DNA of 64,000 bases from Paenalcaligenes niemegkensis (GCF_022230885.1 NZ_JAKGCT010000005.1:124001-188000), one strand, 5' to 3'. Counted from the first letter of the stretch, positions 18,326 to 28,655 are shown. Numbers and translations are program-made. The notes: generated by a model not told the origin, from the letters alone.

Positions 18326-18554
18326 CGCGTTGCTACCGCCGAATCGAGTGATAGGCCAGATCGGGGTTTTCCCCTTAAGCCACGCTGGCGCGCCTGCCTG
18401 ATCTCTTGCTGAATACCGGTGGTCAGGGCTCTTTAGCGTCTGATAACAATTTCTTATTGCCGACGGCTAAAAAAGTTGGTTGAGCAAGTGCGTACGACAT
18501 TACAAAATCAGGGCACAGAATCCATAATTTTAATGCTCATGATGGAGATAGATC

Positions 18555-19220
18555 GTGGCATCACCCATTCGACAAGATCGCGCCGCTCAAGGGGAGCTGT
18601 TCATCTGGACAGATATCGACCCTGCGTATGAAGAAGACTTTAATCAATGGTATGACCGCGAGCACATGGAAGAGCGTGCTGCGATTCCTGGCTTTAAATG
18701 GGCTCGACGATATAAGGCGCGTCAGGGTGACCGTCGTTACTTAGCGGTTTACCGCACCGAGACGGTGAATGTTTTTACTAGCGATATTTATCGTCAGGCC
18801 TTTGAGCAGCAAACACCGTGGTCCATCACTAACTTTGGCCGCATGCGTAACACTAACCGCCGTGTGATGGTCGTTAGTCCGCTGGCCGGGGCAGGCACGG
18901 GCGCGGCGGTGGCGTTGATAGCATTAGGCAGTGTAGAGACGGCAGAGCGAATCGCGCAAATTGCCGAACGAGTCCTGGACGAGGTGGATGGAGTGCTGGC
19001 CCTGAGGGTGTTGACGCCCGAGCCGGAGCTGTCGACTCCCTTGCCTTCGGAGAATACGGAAGCTCGTGTGCTGGAACCCTTTTTAATTATTGATACCACT
19101 ACCGAGCCCGCAGCGGCAGCGGTATCGAGATTGATCGTAGAAGAGCTTGGGCTAAATGGCTCAAGCGCCGCTACGTTTTCGTTGCTTTGGGATCTACGGT
19201 CGGCAGACCTTAGCGCCTGA
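18555..19220 (+). CDS. Uncharacterised protein with a ferredoxin-like (dimeric alpha/beta barrel) N-terminal half
   Basis: A 221-residue protein not recognised as a named enzyme. The first 100 residues (ELFIWTDIDPAYEEDFNQWY, REHMEERAAIPGFKWARRY, AVYRTE) have the look of EthD/DUF-type dimeric alpha/beta barrel proteins, in which W..REH helices and a GF..ARRY strand recur. The second half has repeated beta-alpha elements (ALIALGSVETAERIAQIAER) and may be a second, degenerate barrel. GTG start at 18555 follows a GGAGATAGATC ribosome binding site. It lies 76 bp before the TRAP genes and the far end of the same locus is a hydantoinase, so it may be a small accessory enzyme or isomerase of that pathway. 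Confidence 0.7.
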   Translation: MASPIRQDRAAQGELFIWTDIDPAYEEDFNQWYDREHMEERAAIPGFKWARRYKARQGDRRYLAVYRTETVNVFTSDIYRQAFEQQTPWSITNFGRMRNTNRRVMVVSPLAGAGTGAAVALIALGSVETAERIAQIAERVLDEVDGVLALRVLTPEPELSTPLPSENTEARVLEPFLIIDTTTEPAAAAVSRLIVEELGLNGSSAATFSLLWDLRSADLSA

Positions 19221-19296
19221 GGAACAGTGTGATATCGATGGCGGCGCAATGTTGCCCGCTTTCGGAGACGTCACTTTCAGATTGGAGGAGTCAATA

Positions 19297-20262
19297 ATGA
19301 TCAAGAAACTTTTAAGCGTGGCATGTGCTATGGCGATGGCAGGCACCGTCAGTGCAGCCACTAACTGGAACATGACTGCTGAGCAGCCCGATAATAACTA
19401 CCTGACGGTCAATGCTCGCGAGTTTGCCAAAGAGGTCAAAGAAGCCACAAACGGTGAACTCAACATTAACGTACAGTCGAACAGCGTATTGCTGAAGCGT
19501 CCAGAGGTAAAGCGTGGTGTTCAGCAGGGCGTGGTTCAGGTGGGCGAAATGCTGGTGTCCGCTATTGGTAACGAGGACCCTCTGTTTGAAGTCGACAGTG
19601 TGCCATTTTTGGCGTCTTCCTTTGATGAGTCAGAGAAACTCTGGAAGGTAACGCGTCCTATGCTCGAAGAGCGCCTGGACAAGCAGGGCATTATTTTACT
19701 CTACGGCTCACCGTGGCCCCCTCAAGGTATCTACGTTAAAAAAGACATCACTGCGCTGTCCGATTTATCAGGCGCGCGATTCCGCGCTTACAGTGCGGCA
19801 ACCAGTCGCCTGGCCACCTTGATGGGAGCGACCCCCACTACCGTGCAAACTCCCGAAGTACCACAAGCCTTTTCAACTGGCGTCATTGATTCCATGCTGA
19901 CCTCTCCGGCAACAGGGGTGGATTCTCAGGCCTGGGATTACGTCAGTCATTACTACGACGCCAAAGTGTTTATTCCGCAAAGCTTCGTTATCGTGAACAA
20001 GCGTGCTTTCGAGCGTTTGTCTGAAGCCGAGCAAAAAGCTGTCAGGGATGCCGCTGCACGTGCTGAACAACGTGGCTGGGAAATGGGCAGAGAGCTTACC
20101 GATGACTTGACCAAAACCCTTGCCGATAAGGGAATGAAAGTACAGGAGCTGCCCGCTTCCGTGCAAGCCGAAATGAACAAGATCGGCGAGACCATGACTG
20201 AAGAGTGGCTGAAAAAGGCCGGCGCGGATGGTCAGAAGGTACTTGATGCGTATCGCAATTAA
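19297..20262 (+). CDS. TRAP transporter substrate-binding protein, DctP family (second system)
   Basis: A 321-residue periplasmic receptor. I place the start at the ATG 19297 because GGAGGAG lies 7 bp upstream and a clean signal peptide follows (MIKKLLSVACAMAMAGTVSA, cut near residue 20). The longer frame from 19156 would overlap the previous gene. The mature protein shows the DctP pattern, with the pocket arginine in SGARFRAYSAATSRLA. It is a paralogue of the receptor at 562-1602: both begin the mature chain with tryptophan, then an NNY-VN segment and a FA-VKEAT/VKEVT helix. The hydantoinase at the end of this operon suggests a hydantoin or lactam ligand; that is inference. Confidence 0.93.
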   Translation: MIKKLLSVACAMAMAGTVSAATNWNMTAEQPDNNYLTVNAREFAKEVKEATNGELNINVQSNSVLLKRPEVKRGVQQGVVQVGEMLVSAIGNEDPLFEVDSVPFLASSFDESEKLWKVTRPMLEERLDKQGIILLYGSPWPPQGIYVKKDITALSDLSGARFRAYSAATSRLATLMGATPTTVQTPEVPQAFSTGVIDSMLTSPATGVDSQAWDYVSHYYDAKVFIPQSFVIVNKRAFERLSEAEQKAVRDAAARAEQRGWEMGRELTDDLTKTLADKGMKVQELPASVQAEMNKIGETMTEEWLKKAGADGQKVLDAYRN

Positions 20263-20278
20263 GGCGGCGGATTAAGTC

Positions 20279-20770
20279 ATGAAATGGCTGGAACTTATGG
20301 CCAAAGCATGTGGCGGACTCGCCGCGTGCTTTCTCTGCCTGATCGCAATCATCGTTACCGGACAAATCATCGCACGTTCGTTCGGTGGGATTATTCCATC
20401 GTCTGATGACTTCGCTGCATGGGCAATGGCCTCGTCGGTGTTCCTTGCCTTGCCTTATGCGATGCTGCGCGGTGATCACATTCGTGTAAGCCTGCTGCTG
20501 CAGCTAATGCCTAAACGTTTTCATAAGCCTTACGAACTCGTGGCAACGACGTTCACGCTGGTGTTGAGCGCATGGTGTTCACAGCAGGTTGTGATTTTTG
20601 TGTATGAGTCATTTATGTATAACGAGGTGGCACAAGGCATGGTACGGGTACCGATGTGGTTGCCACAATTAGGCATGCCAATCGGAATGTGCATGTTGAC
20701 CGCAATGCTGGCTCGACGCTTGTTGCGTTGTGTTATGAATCAAGAGCTGGAGGCGACCGAGCATGGCTGA
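20279..20770 (+). CDS. TRAP transporter small permease, DctQ family (second system)
   Basis: A 163-residue protein with four membrane segments, the standard DctQ topology. The loop residues R-G-D-H-I-R-V-S between helices 2 and 3 parallel S-R-S-H-I-R-I-R in the first system's DctQ. It lies 16 bp after the receptor gene and overlaps the large permease by 8 bp, so the three are one transcription unit. Together with DctM it forms the inner-membrane part of a sodium-coupled high-affinity importer. Confidence 0.9.
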   Translation: MKWLELMAKACGGLAACFLCLIAIIVTGQIIARSFGGIIPSSDDFAAWAMASSVFLALPYAMLRGDHIRVSLLLQLMPKRFHKPYELVATTFTLVLSAWCSQQVVIFVYESFMYNEVAQGMVRVPMWLPQLGMPIGMCMLTAMLARRLLRCVMNQELEATEHG

Positions 20771-22058
20771 TATTACTCAAGCGGTTGTACTTTTCTCGTG
20801 CCTGCTGTTGCTTTTAGGCCTGGGCGTATGGGTAGCATTCGTGCTGATCGCGTGCGGTGTGTTATCAATTGTGCTGTTTGCCGATGCACCGGCAGGCATT
20901 ATTTTTGCCACCAAGTCCTGGGATTCGGCCGCCAGTTGGGCATTAACCGCCTTGCCCCTGTTTATCTGGATGGGTGAAATCCTGTATCGCACCCGGTTGG
21001 CCGAAGACATGTTCAAGGGCTTGGGGCCGTGGGTTCAGCGCCTGCCCGGTCGACTGGTACACGTCAATACCTTCGGCTGTGGCATTTTTGCGGCTGTCAG
21101 CGGCTCGTCTGCGGCTACCGCGGCAACGATCGGCCGTATTTCATTACCTGAACTGAAATCACGCGGCTACGACGACAGCATCAGCATTGGTTCGCTTGCA
21201 GGAGCCGGTACCCTGGGCCTGTTGATTCCGCCTTCGATCGTGATGATCGTGTATGCCGTAGCGGCGCAGGTGTCGATTATTCGGCTGTTCGTGGCTGGCG
21301 TCTTGCCGGGTTTGATGCTGATGTTCTTGTTCTCAAGCTATATCGCTATTTGGTCCATGCGCAATCCACATCGAGTGCCACAGGACATTGAAGTGATTAG
21401 CTTTCGCGAAAAAATCTATCGTCTGCGTCTGCTGTTGCCGGTAATGGTGCTGATTGCGGTGGTGATTGGTTCAATTTACACCGGGGTGGCGACAGCGACC
21501 GAGTCCGCTGTAATTGGTGTGATCGGTTCCCTGGCAATCGCAGCGGTAGGCAGGTCGTTAACCTGGAAGTCTTTTAGCGCAAGCCTGATGGGGGCGGTTC
21601 GCACCTCGTGCATGATTTCCTTCATCTTGATTGGTGCCAGCTATCTGACCAGTGCCATGAGCTTTACCGGGCTACCCGGAAATTTGGCTGCCTGGATTGG
21701 TTCGCTTGGGCTAAGCCTCTATGCGCTTATCGCCGTACTGACCATTTTCTTCGTTTTGCTGGGTGCTTTTCTTGATGGGATTTCCCTGGTGGTACTGACT
21801 ACCTCGGTGCTGATGCCGACGGTATTGGCGGCGGGCATTGATCCCATCTGGTTTGGTGTTTATTTGATCCTGACTGTAGAGATGGCGCAGATCACTCCAC
21901 CTATTGGTTTTAACCTTTTTGTTATTCAGAACATAACGGGTAAAAATCTTTTTGAACTGGTCCGTATGTCTTTCCCCTTCTTCTTGTTATTAGTACTGGC
22001 AACCGTGTTGGTGACGATATTTCCAAGTATTGTCTTGGTGCTGCCTAACGCGATGTAG
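20763..22058 (+). CDS. TRAP transporter large permease, DctM family (second system)
   Basis: A 431-residue integral membrane protein. It repeats nearly every landmark of the DctM at 2160-3473: ALPLFIWMGEILYRTRLAE, FAAVSGSSAATAATIGR, GSLAGAGTLGLLIPPS, SIIRLFVAGVLPGLMLM and VEMAQITPPIGFNLFVI. The level of identity points to a common ancestral importer duplicated or acquired twice. The ATG lies inside the end of the small-permease gene, and the next gene begins 6 bp after the stop. As the channel subunit it sets the sodium-coupled inward transport of the ligand caught by the receptor at 19297. Confidence 0.94.
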   Translation: MADITQAVVLFSCLLLLLGLGVWVAFVLIACGVLSIVLFADAPAGIIFATKSWDSAASWALTALPLFIWMGEILYRTRLAEDMFKGLGPWVQRLPGRLVHVNTFGCGIFAAVSGSSAATAATIGRISLPELKSRGYDDSISIGSLAGAGTLGLLIPPSIVMIVYAVAAQVSIIRLFVAGVLPGLMLMFLFSSYIAIWSMRNPHRVPQDIEVISFREKIYRLRLLLPVMVLIAVVIGSIYTGVATATESAVIGVIGSLAIAAVGRSLTWKSFSASLMGAVRTSCMISFILIGASYLTSAMSFTGLPGNLAAWIGSLGLSLYALIAVLTIFFVLLGAFLDGISLVVLTTSVLMPTVLAAGIDPIWFGVYLILTVEMAQITPPIGFNLFVIQNITGKNLFELVRMSFPFFLLLVLATVLVTIFPSIVLVLPNAM

Positions 22059-22064
22059 AACGAT

Positions 22065-22943
22065 ATGACTAGCAACTCTGAGATCACAGTTTTACTTGGA
22101 ACGCAGCGCTACCGCTTACTCAAGCACTGGCTAGGCGCAGAACACACTCGGGGCATCAGCAGTGTGGCTGTGCTGAGCGATGGGAGCGTTGCGGTGCTTA
22201 GCCGCACTCAGCCAGCCCTAAAGCTGTTTGACTCCATGGCGAGGCCGCTGGCCGAGTGGTCCATACCCGGGTTGCGCTGTGCCCATCAGCTCAGTGCGCT
22301 TCCGGGAGGGGGCGTGCTGGTCTGCGATGTGGATGGTCATCAACTGATAGCGGTTGATTCAAGCGGAGAAGTTCTGTGGCAACTGGGCCGACCGGATCAG
22401 CCTGGCTGGCAGCAGCCTTTTAATCACCCGACGCACGGATTGGTGCTGGCCAATGGCAACTTGCTTGTAAGCGATGGTTATGGCAATTCATGCGTGCACT
22501 ACTTTGATGCTCAGCGAAGGTTGATACGATCGGTGGGCACGGCGGGAGATCAGCCGCATTCCCGGACTGAGGTACTGCAGCGCGGGGTTCCCGTTCAGTT
22601 CAGCGTACCTCATCACATAACGGCTGACGGTAAGCAGGTGTTTGTGGCCGATCGTGAAAACAGTCGCGTGGTTGTGCTGGATCACGAAGGCACATTGCTG
22701 CGCGTGATCCGGCCCATGTATAAACCCATGGCACTGGCCATCACCCCGGAAGGTAATCTGCTGGTCAGCGATCAGACGGCAAGCCTCTCGTTATTTACGC
22801 CTGATGGCGAACTATTGGGTCGCTGTCGCGTCACGGCGGTGTACGGTCATGGACTCAGTTGCGATGCGGAGGGACGCATCTTTATTGCCGAAATGGTGCC
22901 CGACGGGCTGACTTGTTTAGAGCCCATTCTTGATGAGCCTTAA
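22065..22943 (+). CDS. NHL-repeat beta-propeller protein
   Basis: A 292-residue protein made of about six repeated units with the NHL/SMP-30-like pattern, for example HPTHGLVLANGNLLVSDGYG, HHITADGKQVFVADRENSRV, MALAITPEGNLLVSDQ and GLSCDAEGRIFIAEM. No signal peptide is visible, so it is probably cytoplasmic. The repeats resemble those of peptidyl-alpha-hydroxyglycine lyases, which cleave carbinolamides, and of lactonase-like propellers. It starts 6 bp after the DctM stop and precedes the hydantoinase, so a role in opening or processing the imported cyclic compound is possible but unproven. ATG start follows only a weak ribosome binding site, consistent with coupling. Confidence 0.8.
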   Translation: MTSNSEITVLLGTQRYRLLKHWLGAEHTRGISSVAVLSDGSVAVLSRTQPALKLFDSMARPLAEWSIPGLRCAHQLSALPGGGVLVCDVDGHQLIAVDSSGEVLWQLGRPDQPGWQQPFNHPTHGLVLANGNLLVSDGYGNSCVHYFDAQRRLIRSVGTAGDQPHSRTEVLQRGVPVQFSVPHHITADGKQVFVADRENSRVVVLDHEGTLLRVIRPMYKPMALAITPEGNLLVSDQTASLSLFTPDGELLGRCRVTAVYGHGLSCDAEGRIFIAEMVPDGLTCLEPILDEP

Positions 22944-23100
22944 GTGGCGGCTCTTCATCTAGATCCGCTGTGCAAATGCGAGCGGTCTTCCTCTTTTTAT
23001 TCTGACTTTCCGGGGCCGCCTTTGTCGCCCTGGGGCACTGTTACGTAAAAATCTCAGTGCTGCTATCGGATTCGATTTTTAAGGTTTAAAGGCAATCATA

Positions 23101-26100
23101 ATGACGACGAGCATAGGTGCGAGTACACAGTCTCAATGGCAGTTCTGGGTAGACAGGGGGGCACCTTCACCGATATAGTGGCGCGCCGTCCTGATGGAGA
23201 GCTGCTGACGCATAAGCTGCTATCTGATAACCCCTCGCAGTATCCTGATGCGGCGCTGGCCGGCATTCGGCATGTGCTGGGCCTGGCGAATGATGCACCT
23301 ATCCCCACTGAGTGCATTGAGGCCGTCAAGATGGGAACAACAGTAGCCACTAATGCGTTATTAGAGCGTAAAGGAGATCCCACCGTCTTGTTCATTACCC
23401 AAGGCTTTAAAGACGCCTTGCGTATTGGCTATCAGGCTCGTCCCCGTATTTTTGATCGCTACATCCAGCTGCCTGAATTACTGTATTCAAAAGTGGTAGA
23501 GGTAAATGAGCGGGTTAGCGCCGAAGGCGAAGTGGTGCTGGCGCTTGATCGTGAACTTGCCCAGACGCAGTTGCAGCAATGTTATGACGAAGGCTACAGG
23601 GCCATCGCGATTGTGCTGATGCATGCTTACCGTTACAGCGGACATGAAGCTGTGCTCGCTGAGCTTGCCAAAGAAATTGGCTACACACAGGTGTCGGTCT
23701 CGCATGAAGTCAGTCCCTTGATGAAATTGGTCGGACGAGGCGATACCACGGTGGTGGATGCTTATTTATCACCGATTCTGCGCCGCTACGTAAACCGGGT
23801 AGCCAGCGAGCTGGAAGGCGTGCGTTTGATGTTTATGCAATCCAATGGGGGCTTGACCGCAGCCAGTCAGTTTCAGGGTAAAGACTCTGTGCTGTCGGGT
23901 CCAGCGGGTGGCATCGTGGGCATGGCACGCACGGCGGCCGCGGCGGGGGCGAACCAGCTTATAGGCTTTGATATGGGCGGAACCTCGACGGATGTTTCCC
24001 ATTACAGTGGCGAGTTCGAACGTGCTTTTGAAACTATCGTGGCAGGGGTAAGATTGCGGGCACCCATGATGAATATCCACACTGTGGCAGCAGGTGGCGG
24101 CTCTATTGTGTATTTTGACGGCGCACGTATGCGTGTGGGCCCCGACTCTGCAGGTGCCTATCCTGGCCCGGCCGCCTACCGTAATGGCGGGCCCTTGACG
24201 GTGACCGACTGCAACGTGCTGCTGGGCAAGGTGCAGCCCGCGTTTTTCCCCAGTATTTTTGGTCCTGCTGCCGATCAGCCGCTGGATGTTGAAGTGGTGC
24301 GGCAGAAATTCATGGAAGTGGCCGAGCAAATTCGCCTTAGTACAGGCCGTGCCCATAGTCCGGAGCAGGTAGCCGAAGGATTTATCCAGATTGCAGTTGC
24401 CAATATGGCGAATGCCATCAAGAAAATCTCTATTGAAAGAGGCTATGACGTCAGCCTCTACACTCTGGTTTCCTTTGGTGGTGCGGGTGGCCAGCATGCG
24501 TGCCTGGTGGCGGATTCGTTGGGGATAAGTCGCGCTTTGATTCACCCCTTTGCTGGTGTGTTATCAGCGTATGGCATGGGTCTGGCAGACATTACAGCCA
24601 TGCGAGAAGCCAGCATAGAGAGTCCTTTAAACGAAGAAAGCGTAGCGCTATGCGCCGACCGTCTGACTGAATTGGGCGGCAGCGCCTATGCTGAAATCAA
24701 AGCGCAGGGTGTGCATGACGAGCGCATACAAGTGTTACATAGTGCTCATTTGCGTTATGACGGTACCGACTCTGCTTTGATCGTGAAGTACGCGTCTGCT
24801 GATGCCATGAAGGCAGAGTTTGAGGCGGGTTATCTGCAGCGCTACAGTTTCCTGATGCCAGATAAGGCGCTTATTATCGAGGCGGTGTCGGTAGAGGCGG
24901 TGGGCGCCAGCGGTGAGCAGACAGCCACATCACAGGCAGTCGAAGCCGCATCACAGCTGCCCGAGGCTATGGCGCGCGTGAGGCTGTTTTCTCATGATGC
25001 TGAGCATGCGACGCCGGTTTATCGGCGAGAAAGCCTGTTGGCAGGGGCGCGTCTGGTAGGGCCTGCCATTATTTGCGACGCCAGCGGTACGACGGTGGTC
25101 GAGCCTGAGTGGCAGCTTGAGATCCTGAGCGGGGGCGAGATTCTCCTGACTCGTGCGGTGCCCCGCCGAAACAGCACAGCCATCGGTACGGATGCCGACC
25201 CTGTGATGCTGGAAATCTTCAATAACCTGTTCATGTCTATTGCCGAACAAATGGGGGCAACCCTGGCCAACACGGCCTTTTCGGTCAACATTAAAGAGCG
25301 GCTGGATTTCTCATGTGCCCTGTTTGATGCCGACGGCAACCTGATTGCCAATGCTCCCCACATGCCTGTGCATTTAGGGTCTATGGGCGAGAGCATCAAG
25401 ACAGTAATACGTAAAAATGCAGGCCAGATGAAGCCGGGAGACGGGTATGTGCTGAATGATCCCTATAACGGCGGCACGCACTTGCCTGATATCACGGTGG
25501 TCACGCCGGTGTTTAACGACGCGGGCTCAGAGATTTTGTTCTTCGTGGCCTCGCGCGGCCACCATGCTGATGTAGGCGGCATTACCCCGGGCTCCATGCC
25601 TCCAGACAGCCGCACTGTCATCGAAGAGGGTGTGCTCATTGATAACTTCAAGCTTGTTGAAGATGGCCGGATGCGCGAGTCGGAGTTGCGTACCTTGATG
25701 ACAAGCGGGCCTTATCCGGCTCGAAATGTAGAGCAAAATATTGCCGATCTACGTGCTCAAATTGCAGCGAATGAAAAAGGTGTGCAGGAACTGCGCCGCA
25801 TGGTTGCCACCTTTGGTCTGGCTGTAGTGCAAGCGTATATGCAACATGTGCAAGACAATGCTGAAGAGGCCGTGCGTCGGGTTATTGGTGTGTTACGGGA
25901 TGGCTCGTTCCGCTATGAGCTGGACAGCGGCGCGATCATTAATGTGCAGGTGAAGGTAAATGCGGCTGAGCGTAGCGCAGAGATTGATTTTACGGGTACG
26001 TCTTCGCAGCTCGATGATAATTTTAATGCTCCCTCTGCGGTGTGTATGGCAGCGGTGTTGTATGTCTTCCGCACTCTGGTGGATGATGATATCCCGATGA

Positions 26101-26753
26101 ATGCAGGATGCTTAAAGCCCATAACCGTGCACATTCCCGAAGGTTGCATGCTAAATCCACGCTACCCGGCGGCAACGGTAGCCGGAAATGTCGAGACCTC
26201 GCAGTGCGTTACCGATGCGCTTTATGGTGCTTTGGGAGTTATGGCAGGAGCCCAGGGAACCATGAACAACTTCACCTTCGGTAATAATACCTACCAATAT
26301 TACGAAACGATCGCAGGCGGATCGGGCGCAGGCTTTTTGCGTCATCCCGAAACGGGCGAGCCTGTATTGTTTGAGGGTACGGATGTGGTGCAAACTCACA
26401 TGACGAACTCCAGGCTGACGGACCCTGAAATTCTGGAATGGCGTTTCCCGGTGCTATTGGAAAGCTTTGAGATCCGCTCTGGTAGTGGCGGGGCAGGCCT
26501 GGCTAGTGGAGGAAACGGTGGAACGCGCCGAATGCGCTTCTTACAGCCAATGACGGCATCCATTCTGGCGAATCGCCGACGTATTGCGCCATATGGCCTG
26601 GAAGGAGGAGAAACCGGCCAGTGTGGACGCAGCTATGTTGAGCGTACAGATGGTTCCGTTGAGCAAATAGGATCAACCGGCTCGGCAGAGATGCAGGAAG
26701 GGGACGTTTTCGTTATTGAAACACCTGGAGGCGGAGGGTTTGGCAAAGCCTAG
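23101..26753 (+). CDS. Fused HyuA-HyuB hydantoinase/5-oxoprolinase (OPLAH-like), frameshifted near the 5' end as assembled
   Basis: A single polypeptide joining the ATP-dependent HyuA half (to about residue 690) and the HyuB half (about 705-1217), as in eukaryotic OPLAH. It opens 5-oxoproline, N-methylhydantoin or a related ring using ATP. The natural start is the ATG at 23101; the reading [21 protein letters not shown] needs one G added to the G6 run at 23156-23161. The uninterrupted frame otherwise begins only at 23136. HyuA landmarks: VKMGTTVATNALLERKG, GFDMGGTSTDVSHY, VAAGGGSIVYFDG; HyuB landmarks: NIKERLDFSCALFDADG, VLNDPYNGGTHLPDITVVTP, SRGHHADVGGITPGSMPP and AGNVETSQCVTD. Repaired length is about 1217 residues against roughly 1290 for OPLAH. 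It ends the TRAP/NHL locus and is followed by a terminator. Confidence 0.93.
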
Positions 26754-26773
26754 GTAGATTGTTGCCATGAAAA

Positions 26774-26795
26774 AGGCCGCTGTTACGACAGCGGC
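26774..26795. terminator. Bidirectional terminator between hydantoinase and aspA
   Basis: GGCCGCTGT and ACAGCGGCC form a perfect 9-bp stem with a four-base loop, flanked by AAAAA on the left and CTGGTG on the right. It sits between the 3' ends of the convergent genes. The A tract on the left gives a U tract for transcripts coming from the right (aspA). Confidence 0.75.
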
Positions 26796-26820
26796 CCTGG
26801 TGCCTGGTGGTAATTACAAC

Positions 26821-28236
26821 TTATCTGTATTTACGCGGAGCAATCATGTTTTCAGGCCTTAGTACGTCGGCCAGTACCGATTCATCCAGCAAGCATTGTT
26901 CCTGCACCAGTTCGAGTACGCCGCGTCCAGTTTCCAGGGCTTCCTTGGCGATGCGGGTGGAGTTCTCGTAGCCAATGTAGGGGTTCAGAGCGGTAATCAG
27001 ACCGATGGACTGATGCACCAGATTTTGGCAATGAGCCTCGTTGGCAGTGATGCCTTCAATGCAGTAGATACGCAGCATATCAATGGCTCGCGCCAATACG
27101 TCAATAGAGCTGAACAGCTTGTAGGCAATGAGCGGCTCCATGGGGTTAAGCTGAAGCTGACCTGCTTCGGCAGCCATGGTTAGCGCCAGGTCGTTGCCGA
27201 TAACCTCGAATGCGACCTGATTCACGGCCTCAGGAATAACAGGATTGATTTTTCCGGGCATGATTGAGCTGCCTGGCTGACGCGCGGGTAGATTGATCTC
27301 ACCGAAGCCGGCACGTGGTCCGCTGGAAAGTAAACGCAAGTCGTTACAGATTTTTGAGAGCTTGACCGCTGTGCGCTTGAGCATGCCAGAGAACAAGACG
27401 AAGTCACCCATATCTGAGGTGGCTTCGATCAGGTCCGGAGCAGCCTTAATGTTCAGGCCGCTGATTTCCCCTAAAAACTCGACCGCTGAGGCTTGATAGC
27501 CAGGATCGGCATTGATGCCGGTGCCAATAGCGGTACCGCCGAGATTAACCGCTTCCAACAGTTCAGGGGCCATTACGCGAAGGCGGGCAACATCCTCCTC
27601 GAGAGTCGTGGCAAAAGCCTGAAACTCTTGGCCCAAGGTCATGGGCACAGCGTCTTGCATTTGGGTGCGACCCATTTTTAGCACTGTGGAGAACTCGCCC
27701 GCCTTAAGTTTTGTCGCCTCGATAAGGTGGTTCAGGCTGTCGAGCAGGCTTCCGACGCTAAGTAACAGGCCCACGCGGATGGCGGTAGGGTACGCGTCGT
27801 TGGTGGATTGCGCCATGTTGACATGGTTATTGGGATGCAAGTGGCCGTAATCGCCTTTCTCGTGTCCCATTATTTCCAGCGCCACGTTAGCAATGACCTC
27901 GTTGGCATTCATGTTCGTCGAGGTGCCGGCCCCGCCCTGGATCATGTCGACAATAAACTCACTCAGAAACTCGCCTTCAATAATGCGTCCGCAAGCGCTA
28001 TTGATGGCATTGAACTTCTGCTCATCCAGATGGCCCAGCTTATGATTGGCAGCGGCCGCTGCCTGCTTGACCATAGCCAGCGCAATAACAAACTTCGGGT
28101 AGTTTGCCAGGGTAATGCCGGTTAGACAGAAGTTTTCAGCAGCACGAAGAGTTTGAATGCCATAGTAGGCATCAGCAGGGATCACTCGTGTTCCAAGTAG
28201 GTCTTTTTCGATACGTGAGAGGTTGGAAGTGCTCAT
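26821..28236 (-). CDS. aspA: Aspartate ammonia-lyase (aspartase)
   Basis: A 471-residue class II fumarase/aspartase-family enzyme. I use the ATG at 28236 (MSTSNLSRIEKDLLGTR), the usual aspartase N-terminus; the ORF's 25-residue extension to 28311 is not family-like. The signature PGSSIMPGKINPVIPE carries the catalytic serine loop, and GAGTSTNMNANEVIAN, HPNNHVNMAQSTNDAYPT and GRTQMQDAVPMTLGQE are the other conserved regions. It interconverts L-aspartate and fumarate plus ammonia in the cytoplasm, feeding the citric acid cycle. The family also contains fumarases, but the AspA-type N-terminus DLLGTRVIPADAYYGIQT favours aspartase. Single gene, convergent to the hydantoinase. Confidence 0.93.
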   Translation of the reverse strand: MSTSNLSRIEKDLLGTRVIPADAYYGIQTLRAAENFCLTGITLANYPKFVIALAMVKQAAAAANHKLGHLDEQKFNAINSACGRIIEGEFLSEFIVDMIQGGAGTSTNMNANEVIANVALEIMGHEKGDYGHLHPNNHVNMAQSTNDAYPTAIRVGLLLSVGSLLDSLNHLIEATKLKAGEFSTVLKMGRTQMQDAVPMTLGQEFQAFATTLEEDVARLRVMAPELLEAVNLGGTAIGTGINADPGYQASAVEFLGEISGLNIKAAPDLIEATSDMGDFVLFSGMLKRTAVKLSKICNDLRLLSSGPRAGFGEINLPARQPGSSIMPGKINPVIPEAVNQVAFEVIGNDLALTMAAEAGQLQLNPMEPLIAYKLFSSIDVLARAIDMLRIYCIEGITANEAHCQNLVHQSIGLITALNPYIGYENSTRIAKEALETGRGVLELVQEQCLLDESVLADVLRPENMIAPRKYR

Positions 28237-28655
28237 AGGATTGAATAGTTCAAGACGCGGAGGCCTGTGCGGTGAAAATAAACAAAAAAGGATGTGATCG
28301 CCCCTTACCAAACCCAGTCGATGTAAGGCGATGCTGATCGAGCATGCGGATTTTTACGAATTCTTGAGCCGCAAGCACAGCAAGGGTTGCTCGTTGTGGG
28401 GACTGCAATGATCGTCATCTATGTTTTGGCAAGAAGCCTCGATGCCTGTCACCCGCTGTTGATAAGGTTAGCGGATTACGAAGCAAGCAACCCATACTAT
28501 CAGGCACAACACGGAAGTGACACCGTTCTGAATTATTATAGGTGCCTGCGACACTTTTTAGCGCCGAACGTTCTTTAATAGCAAAAAAAGTTATTTAACG
28601 TTGTGTGTCACTCACTTTTATCGTTTTATTGCTCCATCCTATTGTTATTAACTAT
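28237..28655. promoter_or_regulatory. Intergenic region upstream of aspA
   Basis: No gene is seen here. The region lies upstream of aspA and downstream of the AEC carrier at 28656, both on the minus strand, so it should hold the aspA promoter. Short open frames in it have no recognisable product. No clear terminator for the AEC operon could be picked out. Confidence 0.4.

Noticed and set aside
23136-23200. Hydantoinase start at the ATG 23136
   Set aside because: That frame omits the conserved [10 protein letters not shown] beginning. The ATG at 23101 with one restored G reads straight through it.
24951-25399. Antisense open frames within the hydantoinase and other large genes
   Set aside because: They lie opposite strongly conserved coding sequence and follow its codon pattern, which makes them shadows.
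28387-28578. Short open frame upstream of aspA
   Set aside because: 63 codons with no recognisable family, no ribosome binding site and no neighbours in the same direction. It is likely chance.
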